DNA of 64,000 bases, taken from the NCBI RefSeq assembly GCF_019443405.1, contig NZ_CP080376.1:620001-684000 (forward strand). Reading direction: 5' to 3'. This document shows, piece after piece, positions 24,558 through 32,554 of this stretch (its first letter is position 1; the number at the start of each line of letters is the position of its first letter). Made by a program: the position numbers and the translations under genes. The notes under the pieces are model-generated. The model ran no database searches, was not told the DNA's origin, and worked only from the letters and a program-made list of their open reading frames with translations. The DNA is from Brevundimonas sp. PAMC22021. Its GTDB lineage: Bacteria; Pseudomonadota; Alphaproteobacteria; Caulobacterales; Caulobacteraceae.

Positions 24558-25538
24558 TTAGTTTTCGGTCGTGGCCGGAGCGGCTGCGGCGGCCGTGGTC
24601 AGGGTGCAACCGCCGCCGATGTGGGCGGCCTCGGCGCAGGTATAGACGTCCCCAACCACGCCTTCGCTGACGCGCACCACATAGCCGGTGTCCGCCGCCG
24701 CGCACTTGGCCTCCATGAAGGTCCCGCGCGCGTTCTGACCCATCAGGCGGATCTGCTGCACGTCGCAGGCTTCACCGGGCGTGCCGGCCAGCAGCTTCTT
24801 CACGTCCGCGTTCTGCTCGTCGGCCGTGGTGAAGTTGCAGGTCTGACCGCTGGCGCCCAGTTGCAGGCAGGGCGTCACGTCCCAGCCGTTGTCGGCGGTC
24901 TGTTCGATCCAGGCGCCGTCGGAACCCACACAGCCGATCTCATAGATGGGCTTGCCGGCGGAAGACTGGCCGCGCAGCACGCCCTGATCGACCTGACAGG
25001 AGACGCCGGCTTCCTTGGCGTAGCCGAAAATCACGGCTTGCGCATTCTGGTTGGCCGGCAGGGTGCAGACGGTGCCGACGTCGGCGGCCGGGTCCTTGGC
25101 GCGGACGGCCTCGGCCGACGCGGCCAGCAGCACGCAGTCCGACGCCTGCGGCGGCGTGGACGTAACGACGATGAAACCAGGACCCGCAGCGCAGATGGCT
25201 TCGTACACATTGGTCTTGTCGGCGGTTTGCCCGCGCAGCGTCGCCTCCGTGACCTGGCAGGACGATCCGGCGGCCGTCAGCGCGGCCTGAGCGCCCGCCC
25301 TGGCCTCTTCCGGCGTCTGGGTGGGCGCGGCGGCGGGCGCGGCGCGGCGATCGCGGCGGTTTCCGCGCTCCTGGCGCTCCGTGTCCTGCTGACGGCCGAG
25401 ATTGTTGCGCTGGATCTGCGACTGGGTATCTTGCGCGGCGGCGGGGACGGCGGCGCCGAACAGGGCCGGCGCGGCCACGAGAATGGCGGCCAGAGCGCCC
25501 TTCAGGGCGTCGCTCAGAGCCGGAAACGTGCTGGGCAT
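24558..25538 (-). CDS. Secreted protein with three cysteine-containing repeats
   Basis: A 326-residue protein with a signal peptide (cleavage near AVPAAAQ). A charged, Gln/Arg-rich linker (QIQRNNLGRQQDTERQERG) follows. Then come three tandem repeats of about 60-75 residues with the pattern C-x-V-x5-LRGQ-...-YE-x2-C-...-C-...-C-x-L/F-T/P. The repeat starts are SSCQVTEATLRGQ, VSCQVDQGVLRGQ and EACDVQQIRLMGQ. Four Cys per repeat suggest two disulphides each, so it should fold in the periplasm or outside the cell. The ATG at 25538 has AGGAGG 4 nt upstream, and a terminator follows. I know no function. Confidence 0.82.
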   Translation of the reverse strand: MPSTFPALSDALKGALAAILVAAPALFGAAVPAAAQDTQSQIQRNNLGRQQDTERQERGNRRDRRAAPAAAPTQTPEEARAGAQAALTAAGSSCQVTEATLRGQTADKTNVYEAICAAGPGFIVVTSTPPQASDCVLLAASAEAVRAKDPAADVGTVCTLPANQNAQAVIFGYAKEAGVSCQVDQGVLRGQSSAGKPIYEIGCVGSDGAWIEQTADNGWDVTPCLQLGASGQTCNFTTADEQNADVKKLLAGTPGEACDVQQIRLMGQNARGTFMEAKCAAADTGYVVRVSEGVVGDVYTCAEAAHIGGGCTLTTAAAAAPATTEN

Positions 25539-25684
25539 GATGCCTCCTGGAAGCGGGGGATGCGGAGCCTTGGATCGCGTGTGTGGCCGCGTCAAGGCGT
25601 CGCGCGGTGGACGGCCCCGACAATCGACCGCTATGGATCGTTGCGATCGTGAACCCGCGTGGCGGGCGGCGGCGGGAGACGACG

Positions 25685-26458
25685 GTGAGCGAACAGGTTC
25701 TGACGACACTTCAAGCGGGCGTGCTGACGATCACGCTGAACCGGCCCGAGAAGAAGAACGCCATCACCCAGGCCATGTACGCCGCGCTGGCGCAGGCGGT
25801 CGAAGGCGCCGCTGCGGACGACGCCGTGCGCGTGCTGCTGTTCCGCGCGGAGGGCGACAGCTTTTCGGCAGGCAACGACATCGCCGATTTCGCGGCGCTG
25901 GGGGCGGGCGGAACCGCGCCCTCCGACATGCCGGTGTTCCGCTTCCTGAAGGCCATGGCCGATCTGGACAAGCCGGCGGTGGCGGCGGTGAAGGGCAGGG
26001 CGGTCGGCATCGGCCTGACGCTGCTGCTGCATTGCGACCTGGTGGTCGCGGCCGAGGACGCCCTGATGTCCGCGCCGTTCGTCAACCTGGCCCTGACGCC
26101 CGAGGCGGCCTCGTCGCTGCTGCTGCCGGGCGTGATCGGGCACCAGCGGGCGTTCGAGCTGTTCGCGCTGGGCGAAGCGGTGGATGGTCGAACGGCCTTG
26201 GCCTGGGGCTTGGTCAATCGGGCGGTCCGATCCGACGAAGTGGAAGCGACAGCCGCGGAACTGGCCAACAAGCTGGCGGCTCGTGCCCCCAACTCCCTGC
26301 GCAAGACCAAGGCCCTGATGCGCGACGCGGAGGGCATCTGGTCGTTGATGCAACGCGAAGGCGCGCAGTTCTCCGAACAGATGCGCAGCCCCGAGGCGAT
26401 GGAGGCATTCATGGCCTTCAGCCAGAAACGCGCGCCGGACTTCTCCAAGGGCGGTTGA
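25685..26458 (+). CDS. Enoyl-CoA hydratase/isomerase family protein
   Basis: A 257-residue crotonase. The oxyanion-hole motif is SFSAGNDIADF and the second block is KGRAVGIGLTLLLHCDLVVA. The segment NLALTPEAASSLLLPGVIG carries the catalytic Glu (PEAASS), and the C-terminus has LRKTKALMR. The start is GTG 25685 (MSEQVLTTLQAGVLTITLNR) with GGGAG 7 nt upstream. The upstream in-frame sequence is not conserved in character. Probable role: beta-oxidation or a delta-isomerase-type reaction on an acyl-CoA. Unlike the crotonase at 11194, its acidic residue is in the usual place. Confidence 0.9.
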   Translation: MSEQVLTTLQAGVLTITLNRPEKKNAITQAMYAALAQAVEGAAADDAVRVLLFRAEGDSFSAGNDIADFAALGAGGTAPSDMPVFRFLKAMADLDKPAVAAVKGRAVGIGLTLLLHCDLVVAAEDALMSAPFVNLALTPEAASSLLLPGVIGHQRAFELFALGEAVDGRTALAWGLVNRAVRSDEVEATAAELANKLAARAPNSLRKTKALMRDAEGIWSLMQREGAQFSEQMRSPEAMEAFMAFSQKRAPDFSKGG

Positions 26459-26492
26459 TCTGCCGGCCCGTTGCGCCTAGGTGCGCGCGCCC

Positions 26493-26987
26493 ATGCTGCA
26501 AGCCGCCCCCGCCCTCCCTGTCGATACGCCCGTCCAGCCCGAGGCTGCGCGCCACAAACACGCGGTGGACGCCCTGGTCGAGGCCGCCTTCGGTCCTGGC
26601 CGCTACGCCAAGACGGCGGAACGTCTGCGCGAAGGCTCGCGTCCGACGGCAGGGTTCGTTGTCGAAACCCAGGGCGAGGTCACCGGCGCGGTGCGGCTAT
26701 GGCCCATCGTGGTGGGCGAGACGCCGGCGCTGTTTCTGGGGCCGATCGCGGTGGACGCGGGGCGACGCGGCGACGGGCAGGGCGCGGCTCTGGTCCAGGC
26801 CTGTCTGGATCATGCCCGAGCGACGCACGCCAGCGGCGTGCTGCTGGTCGGCGATCCGCCCTATTTTCAGCGGTTCGGCTTTGTCGCCGCGCCGGACGTG
26901 ACGCTGCCGGGACCGGTGGATCGCCGCCGCGTGCTGTGGGCGCCCGTCACGCAAGCCTCGGCGGCCGGCGCGGTTCGCGCGGGCTGA
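26493..26987 (+). CDS. GNAT-family N-acetyltransferase, YhbS-like
   Basis: A 164-residue acetyltransferase. The acetyl-CoA motif is FLGPIAVDAGRRGDGQGAALV, followed by VLLVGDPPYFQRFGFVAAPD, which is characteristic of YhbS-type GNATs. The N-terminal segment DALVEAAFGPGRYAKTAERLREG is the substrate-side helix pair. I chose ATG 26493; a GTG at 26481 would add four residues. It lies 34 nt after the crotonase gene and 41 nt before DUF1285, possibly in one transcript. The substrate is unknown. Confidence 0.86.
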   Translation: MLQAAPALPVDTPVQPEAARHKHAVDALVEAAFGPGRYAKTAERLREGSRPTAGFVVETQGEVTGAVRLWPIVVGETPALFLGPIAVDAGRRGDGQGAALVQACLDHARATHASGVLLVGDPPYFQRFGFVAAPDVTLPGPVDRRRVLWAPVTQASAAGAVRAG

Positions 26988-27028
26988 CGCCTTCCGCATC
27001 GCCTCCTGCCGGCCTAGGTTCAGCGGCG

Positions 27029-27583
27029 ATGGATCAGGGCGACGAGAACAACACCACAGGCTTGGAAGGCGTGGCGCAGGCGGCGCGCCAGGCGCCTGGT
27101 CGCGGACCCGCGCCGGTGCATCTGTGGCATCCCACCCACTGCGGCGACATCGATATCGTGATCGGGCGCGACGGCGTGTGGATGCACGAAGGCTCACCCA
27201 TCGGCCGGACCGAACTGGTGCGGCTGTTTTCGACCATCCTGCGCAAGGACCCGGACGGCTATCACCTGGTCACGCCCGGCGAGAAGATGCGCATCCAGGT
27301 CGAGGATCTGCCGTTCCGCGCCACAGCCGTCGAACGACAGGGCCAGACGCTGGTCTTCACCACCGATGTCGGTGACGAGGTGGCGGCCGACGCCGACCAT
27401 CCGATCGTGGTCGAGACCAATTCTGTCACCGGCGAGCCGCAGCCGGCCGTGCGGGTGCGCAGCGACCTGTGGGCGCGGATCACAAGGCCGGTCTTCTACG
27501 AGCTGGTCGAGATGGCGGAGCCCGCCTCGGAGCTCCTTGTTGTACGGTCGGCCGGAACGGCGTTCGTGCTGGGCGAGGCCTGA
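27029..27583 (+). CDS. DUF1285 family protein
   Basis: A 184-residue DUF1285 protein. Diagnostic sequence includes HPTHCGDIDIVIGRDGVWMHEGSPIGRTELVRLF, which here begins near residue 33, then LRKDPDGYHLVTPGEKMRIQVED and RSDLWARITRPVFYELVEMA. The fold is known to be a two-domain beta-rich structure; the biochemical role is not settled. The neighbours NUDIX and cca, directly downstream with 3 nt and a 4-nt overlap, match a gene order common in alphaproteobacteria and suggest a shared transcript. Confidence 0.9.
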   Translation: MDQGDENNTTGLEGVAQAARQAPGRGPAPVHLWHPTHCGDIDIVIGRDGVWMHEGSPIGRTELVRLFSTILRKDPDGYHLVTPGEKMRIQVEDLPFRATAVERQGQTLVFTTDVGDEVAADADHPIVVETNSVTGEPQPAVRVRSDLWARITRPVFYELVEMAEPASELLVVRSAGTAFVLGEA

Positions 27584-27586
27584 GGC

Positions 27587-28228
27587 GTGGATCTGTCCGC
27601 CCTGCGACGCCGACTGACGGAGCGCCTTATCCCGGCAACCGACTGGCGGGCCGACGCCGGCGCCGCCCGCTCGGACTTCGATCTCAATCCCGATGCGGCG
27701 CGGCCCGAACGCTCGCTGAGGCAGGCGGCCGTGCTGGTCTCCGTGATGGCGAGGGACGAGGGGGCGACCGTGCTGCTGACCCGGCGGGCCGACACCCTGA
27801 CCAGCCACACCGGTCAGATCGCCTTTCCGGGCGGACGGCTCGATCCGGGCGAGACCGCGGTGGATGCGGCGCTGAGGGAGGCGTGGGAGGAGATCGGCCT
27901 GCCGCCCGACGAGGTCGAGGTGCTGGGCCTGTCCGACGCCTATGAGAGCGGGACGGGTTTCCTGATCACGCCGGTGGTCGGCTGGATCGCAACCGCGCCG
28001 ATCCTGCGGCCGTCGCCGGAAGAGGTGGCCGACGTGTTCGAGACGCCCTGGGACTTCCTGATGAACGTCGCCAACCACCGGCGGGACTCGCTGGTGCACG
28101 AGGGGATGACCCGCTGGTTCTGGGCGATGCCATGGGAGGAGCGCTACATCTGGGGCGCGACGGCGGGCATGCTGAAGGGGCTGCACGAGCGGATGTACGG
28201 CGCCGCGGCGAACAGAGAAGCGTCGTGA
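27587..28228 (+). CDS. NUDIX hydrolase, CoA pyrophosphatase-like
   Basis: A 213-residue NUDIX enzyme. The complete Nudix box runs from GGRLDPGE through REAWEEIGL. Upstream of it, the UPF0035-type sequence LLTRRADTLTSHTGQIAFPGG places the protein in the CoA/acyl-CoA pyrophosphatase group. Expected reaction: cleavage of CoA or oxidised CoA to 3',5'-ADP and phosphopantetheine. The start is GTG 27587, 3 nt after DUF1285. The stop overlaps the cca start in a GTGA junction. Confidence 0.9.
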   Translation: MDLSALRRRLTERLIPATDWRADAGAARSDFDLNPDAARPERSLRQAAVLVSVMARDEGATVLLTRRADTLTSHTGQIAFPGGRLDPGETAVDAALREAWEEIGLPPDEVEVLGLSDAYESGTGFLITPVVGWIATAPILRPSPEEVADVFETPWDFLMNVANHRRDSLVHEGMTRWFWAMPWEERYIWGATAGMLKGLHERMYGAAANREAS

Positions 28229-29445
28229 GCGCAACCCTGGCCGCGGCTTGGCTGACCCTGCCGGCAACGCACGCGGTCATGTCGGCGCTGGAGGCTGCCG
28301 GAGGGGTCGGCTGCGCGCGCTTTGTCGGCGGCTGCGTGCGGAATAGCCTGATGGGCCAAGACGTCGACGACATCGATATCGCGACCCGGCTGCAGCCCAA
28401 GGCGACAATGGCGGCGCTGAAGGCGCGGGGATTGAAGGCGATCCCGACCGGGATCGAACATGGAACGGTGACCGCCGTGGCGAACGGACGTCCGTTCGAA
28501 ATCACCACCCTGCGGCGCGACGTGGAGACCGACGGACGGCGCGCCGTGGTGGCCTTCAGCGAAGACTGGGCGGAAGACGCGGCGCGCCGGGATTTCCGCC
28601 TGAACGCCCTCTACGCTGATGCGGTGGGGCGGGTGTTCGACCCGACCGGCGGCGGCCTGTCCGACGCGGCGGCGGGGCGGATCGTCTTTGTCGGCGAACC
28701 GGAGGCGCGCATCCGGGAGGACTATCTGCGTATCCTTCGCTTCTTTCGCTTCTTTGCCTGGTACGGCCGAGGCGAGCCGGACGCCGACGGTTTGGCGGCC
28801 TGCGCGCGTCTGGCGGAAGGGGTGGAGTGGCTGTCGGCCGAACGGGTGTCCAAGGAGCTGTTGAAGCTGCTGGCCGCCCCTGATCCGCGCGCGGCGGCGC
28901 GAGCCATGGCTAGGGCCGGGATACTCGCACGGCTGACGGACAGCGAAGCCGACCTGGATGCGTTCGACGCCCTGACGCGCCTGACACCCGACCCGCTGCT
29001 GCGGCTGTCGATGCTGTTGTCCGACGCCGAGGCGGCGACGGCGGCGGCTCGCCTGCGCCTGTCGAACGCGCAACGGGACAGGCTGGTCGCCGCAGCTGAT
29101 CCTTCCGGCGAGATCAGTTCAACGATGGGGAATAAGGCGGCGCGCGCGGGCGTCTACCGCCTCGGCCGCCAGACGTTCGAGGATCGCCTGCTGAAATCCG
29201 CCGCACGGCAAGGGGGCGACCCCGCGCCCCTGCTGGAGGCGACGCGAGCCTGGACCCCGCCGGCGATGCCGGTCGGCGGGCGCGATCTTGCGGCGCGAGG
29301 CGTTGCGCCCGGGCCGGCGACAGGGCGGCTGCTGAAGGCGTTCGAACAAGGCTGGATCACCGACGATTTCCCCGACGCCGGACACGCGGCGCGCCTGGAC
29401 GCGCTGGTGGCGGCGATCAGCGCAGGGCCGACCGAAACTCGGTGA
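28225..29445 (+). CDS. cca: CCA tRNA nucleotidyltransferase / poly(A) polymerase family
   Basis: A 406-residue class II nucleotidyltransferase that adds or repairs the 3' CCA of tRNAs. Motif A is FVGGCVRNSL followed by the metal-binding DDIDIAT. Motif B is RRDFRLNAL, and motif C with the nucleotide-selecting helix is EDYLRILRFFRFFAWYG. The start is GTG 28225, overlapping the NUDIX stop. The 3' end overlaps the convergent EEP gene by 29 bp. A C-terminal tail of alphaproteobacterial type follows. The tRNA-Lys in this window already encodes CCA, so repair may be a main task. Confidence 0.94.
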   Translation: MSATLAAAWLTLPATHAVMSALEAAGGVGCARFVGGCVRNSLMGQDVDDIDIATRLQPKATMAALKARGLKAIPTGIEHGTVTAVANGRPFEITTLRRDVETDGRRAVVAFSEDWAEDAARRDFRLNALYADAVGRVFDPTGGGLSDAAAGRIVFVGEPEARIREDYLRILRFFRFFAWYGRGEPDADGLAACARLAEGVEWLSAERVSKELLKLLAAPDPRAAARAMARAGILARLTDSEADLDAFDALTRLTPDPLLRLSMLLSDAEAATAAARLRLSNAQRDRLVAAADPSGEISSTMGNKAARAGVYRLGRQTFEDRLLKSAARQGGDPAPLLEATRAWTPPAMPVGGRDLAARGVAPGPATGRLLKAFEQGWITDDFPDAGHAARLDALVAAISAGPTETR

Positions 29446-30361
29446 CCACCGGGCGGTGATCGGAGCCGGTGGGCGCGCCAAGGCCGCGCCTGACCAGCGC
29501 CAGGTCGGGCGAGCGATACACCTGGTCGATGGTCATGCCGGCGAAGGCCGGAAGGCGCGTCGGCCAGGTGCCTGGAAAGCCGGGCGCGGGGATCAGGCCG
29601 ATCTGCGACTGGACCTGCCGACCGATGCGGGCGCTGGACACGCTGTTGAAGTCGCCCGCCACGATGACGGGCCCTGTCAGGCTTGCGCGCACCTCGGCCA
29701 GCGCCATGACCTGGGTGATCTGGCCCCACTGATACTGATACGGCCAAGGGCGCGTCAGGTGAACGGCGACCAGGTTCAGCGGCCCGAGCGGACTGTCGAT
29801 CACCGCGCCGATGGCGTGAAGACCGTCCGGCTTGTCTTCGATGGTGCGCAGGATCGGCCATCGGGAGGCGATCACCGTGCGCGCGGCGCCGGTCGGCCGA
29901 TCGACGCGCGGAGTGGAGATCCGGTGCGGATAAGCGGCCAGCAACTGATCGATCTGCGCCGCGGGCGCATCGCCCAGCTCCACCAGGATCACCATGTCCG
30001 CCTGCGCGGCCTGGATGGAGCGGGCGATGTCCTCGACCTGCTCATTCCACGCCCAAAGGTTCGCCGAATACAGCCGAATGGTCGCGCTCTGAGGATCGGC
30101 CCGGCCGCGCGGCGGCGCCCATTGCGGCCAGGCGGCCAGGAGCAGCAGCAGGGCGGCTCCAGCGCCGATCAATGCGGCCGGCCAGAGCCGAAGAACCAGG
30201 CAGACGAGGACCATGATCGCCACGGCCGCCAGCGCGGGGGCGGTGAACTGGGCCAGAATGTCCACCCAGCGATGCCCGATGCGGCTCAGCGCCGCCAAGC
30301 CGATCGCGCCGAAACCGACAAAGGCGGCGCCCGCCAGCAAATTGGCCGCAAGCCTGAGCAT
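29417..30361 (-). CDS. Membrane-anchored endonuclease/exonuclease/phosphatase (EEP) family protein
   Basis: A 314-residue protein with three N-terminal membrane helices (about residues 1-85) followed by an EEP domain. Domain motifs are RLYSANLWAWNEQ, VILVELGD with the metal-binding Glu, VAVHLTRPWP, VIVAGDFNSV and the terminal SDHRPVVTEF. The catalytic domain should face the periplasm, as in related YafD-like proteins. The substrate could be a nucleic acid, phospholipid or inositol phosphate. The ATG at 30361 begins MLRLAANLLAGA. It converges with cca, overlapping by 29 bp. Confidence 0.87.
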   Translation of the reverse strand: MLRLAANLLAGAAFVGFGAIGLAALSRIGHRWVDILAQFTAPALAAVAIMVLVCLVLRLWPAALIGAGAALLLLLAAWPQWAPPRGRADPQSATIRLYSANLWAWNEQVEDIARSIQAAQADMVILVELGDAPAAQIDQLLAAYPHRISTPRVDRPTGAARTVIASRWPILRTIEDKPDGLHAIGAVIDSPLGPLNLVAVHLTRPWPYQYQWGQITQVMALAEVRASLTGPVIVAGDFNSVSSARIGRQVQSQIGLIPAPGFPGTWPTRLPAFAGMTIDQVYRSPDLALVRRGLGAPTGSDHRPVVTEFRSALR

Positions 30362-30434
30362 AGATGGCCTCGACCTCGATAGGGGTGAACGCAGGAAGCG
30401 ATGACGCGTTAAGGCGACGCTTGAGGAACGACGC

Positions 30435-30896
30435 ATGGCCAGACGCAGTCTGCAGGATATCGAAAAGATCTGGTCTGATGTCGAGGGCGTCAAGAAGCTG
30501 TCGGACCGCGCCATCTCGATCGGACCCTTCGGCGTCGGCATGGACGCCCTGCTGACCTGGATTCCGGTGGCGGGCACGCTGTACACCGTCGGGACCGGCG
30601 GATGGCTGATCGTTCAGGCGCTGAGGATCGGCGCTTCGCGTTCCACCCTGGCCAAGATGGCGGCCTATATGGGAGTGGACACCGCCACGGGCTCGGTGCC
30701 GCTGTTCGGGGACATCGTGGACACCTTCTTCCCGGGCCAACTGCTGGCGGCCAAGGCGCTGCAAAAGGAGATCGAGAGCACCCACTGGGTCGAAGACAGC
30801 GAGGCCAACGCCCGCGCGACCGGCGATCACGAGCGACATCAGGAGACCGTCCGTCTCGATCCGGCCCTGCGACGGATCGTCTATCTGCATGATTGA
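30435..30896 (+). CDS. DUF4112 domain-containing protein
   Basis: A 153-residue DUF4112 protein. Family sequence includes SDRAISIGPFGVGMDALLTWIPVAGTLYT and ALRIGASRSTLAKMAAYMGVDTATGSVPLFGDIVDTFF. Two hydrophobic segments (about residues 32-63 and 80-98) suggest a membrane-embedded or membrane-associated protein. The ATG at 30435 is divergent from the EEP gene. The function is not known. The C-terminal 40 residues are hydrophilic. Confidence 0.87.
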   Translation: MARRSLQDIEKIWSDVEGVKKLSDRAISIGPFGVGMDALLTWIPVAGTLYTVGTGGWLIVQALRIGASRSTLAKMAAYMGVDTATGSVPLFGDIVDTFFPGQLLAAKALQKEIESTHWVEDSEANARATGDHERHQETVRLDPALRRIVYLHD

Positions 30897-30953
30897 CTTG
30901 ACGCACATGCGCGGGCGCCCGCAATTCCCACTTTGGCTGAAACAGGGGCCTGG

Positions 30954-31511
30954 ATGAGCGCGACGTTGACCCGCGACGAACTGGCGGACGCCTTGGGACG
31001 GGCCGGCGAGGGCGACCGCGCGGCGTTCAGAATCGTCTATGAGGCCACCTCGGCGAAACTGTTGGGCGTTTGCCTCCGTATCTTGGCTGATCGTCAGTTG
31101 GCCGAGGACGTGTTGCAGGACATCTATCTCACAGTGTGGCGCAAGGCGGATCGGTTCGATCCCGCAAGGGCAAGCCCGATTACCTGGCTGGCGACCATCG
31201 CCCGCAATCGCGCGATCGATCGGCTGAGGGCTATGGGCGGCGATCGCCGCGCCGTGCCGGTGGATGCAGCGACCCACGTGCCGGACGCGGCGCCACTGGC
31301 GTCTACGCAGGTCGAGCGGAGCGAAGACGCCGCGCGGCTGAACGCCTGCATGGACGACCTGGACGACCGCACGCGGCGCGTGATCCGCACAGCCTTCTTT
31401 GAAGGCGCGACCTATGAGGTGCTGGCCGAGCGCGAGGCGGCCCCGCTCGGGACGATGAAGAGCTGGATTCGCCGTGGGCTGATGCGGCTGCGGGACTGTC
31501 TGGACCGATGA
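30954..31511 (+). CDS. ECF-type RNA polymerase sigma factor
   Basis: A 185-residue sigma-70 family ECF factor. Region 2 includes LADRQLAEDVLQDIYLTVWRKADRF and SPITWLATIARNRAIDRLR. Region 4 includes LDDRTRRVIRTAFFEGATYEVLAEREAAPLGTMKSWIRRG, where the Ala-Pro-Leu replaces the more usual GVPLGTVKS. The ATG at 30954 has AGGGG 5 nt upstream. It overlaps its anti-sigma partner by 4 nt. I see no clear autoregulatory promoter of a known ECF type before it. The stimulus is unknown. Confidence 0.92.
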   Translation: MSATLTRDELADALGRAGEGDRAAFRIVYEATSAKLLGVCLRILADRQLAEDVLQDIYLTVWRKADRFDPARASPITWLATIARNRAIDRLRAMGGDRRAVPVDAATHVPDAAPLASTQVERSEDAARLNACMDDLDDRTRRVIRTAFFEGATYEVLAEREAAPLGTMKSWIRRGLMRLRDCLDR

Positions 31512-32248
31512 CCGACGCCGTGGACATCGATGGCGGCGATCTGCTGGCGGCGGAACTGGCGCTGCGGGTACTGGACCGCGAGGCCGAGGCGGCGGCGCGC
31601 GCGCGTCAGGAGGCTGATCCGGCCTTCGCCGCGGAGGTCGAGGCGTGGAACGTGCGTTTCGCCGGCCTGTTTGGCGAAATCGCGCCGGTGCAGCCGTCGA
31701 CCGCGCTCTGGGCGCGGATCGAGGCTGGCCTGGTCGCGCCGGCAAACGACAATCGCAGGCTGGTGTTCTGGCGGCGCTGGGCCGTGGCGTCCACGGGCCT
31801 CCTGGCCGCCAGCATCGCGGCCTTTGCGGTGATGCTGACTCGCCCTGAGCCGGTCGTTTCGCCGCCCGTTGCGCCGCCTGCCGCGCCCGAAGCCGTGCAG
31901 GCGCCCGAGATCGCGCGCATCGCGACCCTGTCGACCCCAGGGGGGCAGGCGTTCGCAACCGTCGTCTACGACAGCGCCACAGAGACGGTCTACCTGGCGC
32001 CGTTGCGCTCGGCGCAGCAGGATGCGCGCGTGCCGCACCTGTGGCTGATGCTGCCGGACGGCGGGGTCCAGCTGGTGGGCGCGATCAACGGCCAGCAGCC
32101 GTCGCGCCAACTGGTCGCGCCGGACCTGTCGGCGCAGATCGGCCAGGTGGCTCAACTCGCCATCTCCATGGAGGCGCCCGGCCATACGCCTGCGCCAAAC
32201 AAGCCGGATGGTCCCGTGGTCGCCTCGGGCGACATCCAGACGCTCTGA
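31508..32248 (+). CDS. Anti-sigma factor, RskA/anti-sigma-K type
   Basis: A 246-residue single-pass membrane protein. The cytoplasmic N-terminal part (about 1-90) should bind the ECF factor. A membrane helix lies near residues 97-115 (WAVASTGLLAASIAAFAVML). A Pro/Ala-rich linker leads to the RskA C-terminal domain (VYDSATETVYLAPL, VPHLWLMLPDGGVQLVGAIN, LAISMEAPGHTPAPNKPDGPVVASG). It overlaps the sigma gene in an ATGA junction. It should hold the sigma factor inactive at the membrane until proteolysis. Confidence 0.9.
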   Translation: MTDAVDIDGGDLLAAELALRVLDREAEAAARARQEADPAFAAEVEAWNVRFAGLFGEIAPVQPSTALWARIEAGLVAPANDNRRLVFWRRWAVASTGLLAASIAAFAVMLTRPEPVVSPPVAPPAAPEAVQAPEIARIATLSTPGGQAFATVVYDSATETVYLAPLRSAQQDARVPHLWLMLPDGGVQLVGAINGQQPSRQLVAPDLSAQIGQVAQLAISMEAPGHTPAPNKPDGPVVASGDIQTL

Positions 32249-32343
32249 CGCACATTTCTCGCATCCGCGCGGAGCCATGCCTCGTAGCTAGGAATCGACA
32301 GGGCTCTCGCGCGCATTTGACCTCACTCGGTGCGTGCGGCGCC

Positions 32344-32550
32344 TGACAGCCGGGTCCTGTCACGCGGGGAGGCCGACCTAGCCCTTCCACCTGGTCTCCC
32401 CGCGCTTCCCCTCTGCACGGTTCAGGCGCCACGCCTGCGCAGTTCGACCCGCCAATCCCGGTAAATTCCCGCCTTTGCGGGCGTTGGTGCCCTATCGGCT
32501 CGCCGGGGTTCGAGGCTGACCCAGACTGATCTCCGACATCAACGGAGATC
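32344..32550 (+). promoter_or_regulatory. Highly structured leader of the lysis cassette (five hairpins)
   Basis: The gene-free stretch 32249-32554 holds five consecutive inverted repeats in its 3' two-thirds: TGACAG/CTGTCA (32344-32362); CGCGGGGA/TCCCCGCG enclosing GACC/GGTC (32363-32404); CAGGCG/CGCCTG (32423-32437); CCCGC/GCGGG (32468-32481); and GATCTCCG/CGGAGATC (32528-32550). They are spaced like an RNA fold, not like scattered operators. I tested it by eye against tmRNA, SRP RNA, RNase P RNA and cobalamin, TPP and c-di-GMP riboswitches and found no match. Nothing clear is visible at 32249-32343. It could be a riboregulator, an antitermination site or an independent sRNA. Confidence 0.55.
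32528..32550 (+). promoter_or_regulatory. Hairpin sequestering a Shine-Dalgarno sequence
   Basis: A perfect 8-bp inverted repeat, GATCTCCG-(7 nt)-CGGAGATC. The right arm contains the GGAG ribosome-binding site of the GTG-started ORF at 32555. When folded, ribosome access would be blocked, so translation of the whole coupled cassette could be switched at this point. It could alternatively be a protein operator. Confidence 0.6.
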
Positions 32551-32554
32551 ACGC

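Noticed and set aside
32085..32552. A 155-codon open frame on the minus strand covering the structured leader
   Set aside because: It runs from the leader into the anti-sigma gene antisense, has no ribosome-binding site and encodes a Pro/Gly/Arg-rich product. The region is better explained by RNA structure.
32249..32554. Possible tmRNA, RNase P RNA or SRP RNA in the gene-free stretch
   Set aside because: A GGTTCGAGG motif near 32508 resembles a T arm, but no acceptor stem, tag ORF, RNase P core or SRP GGTCAGGTCCGGAAGGAAGC-type core is present on either strand.
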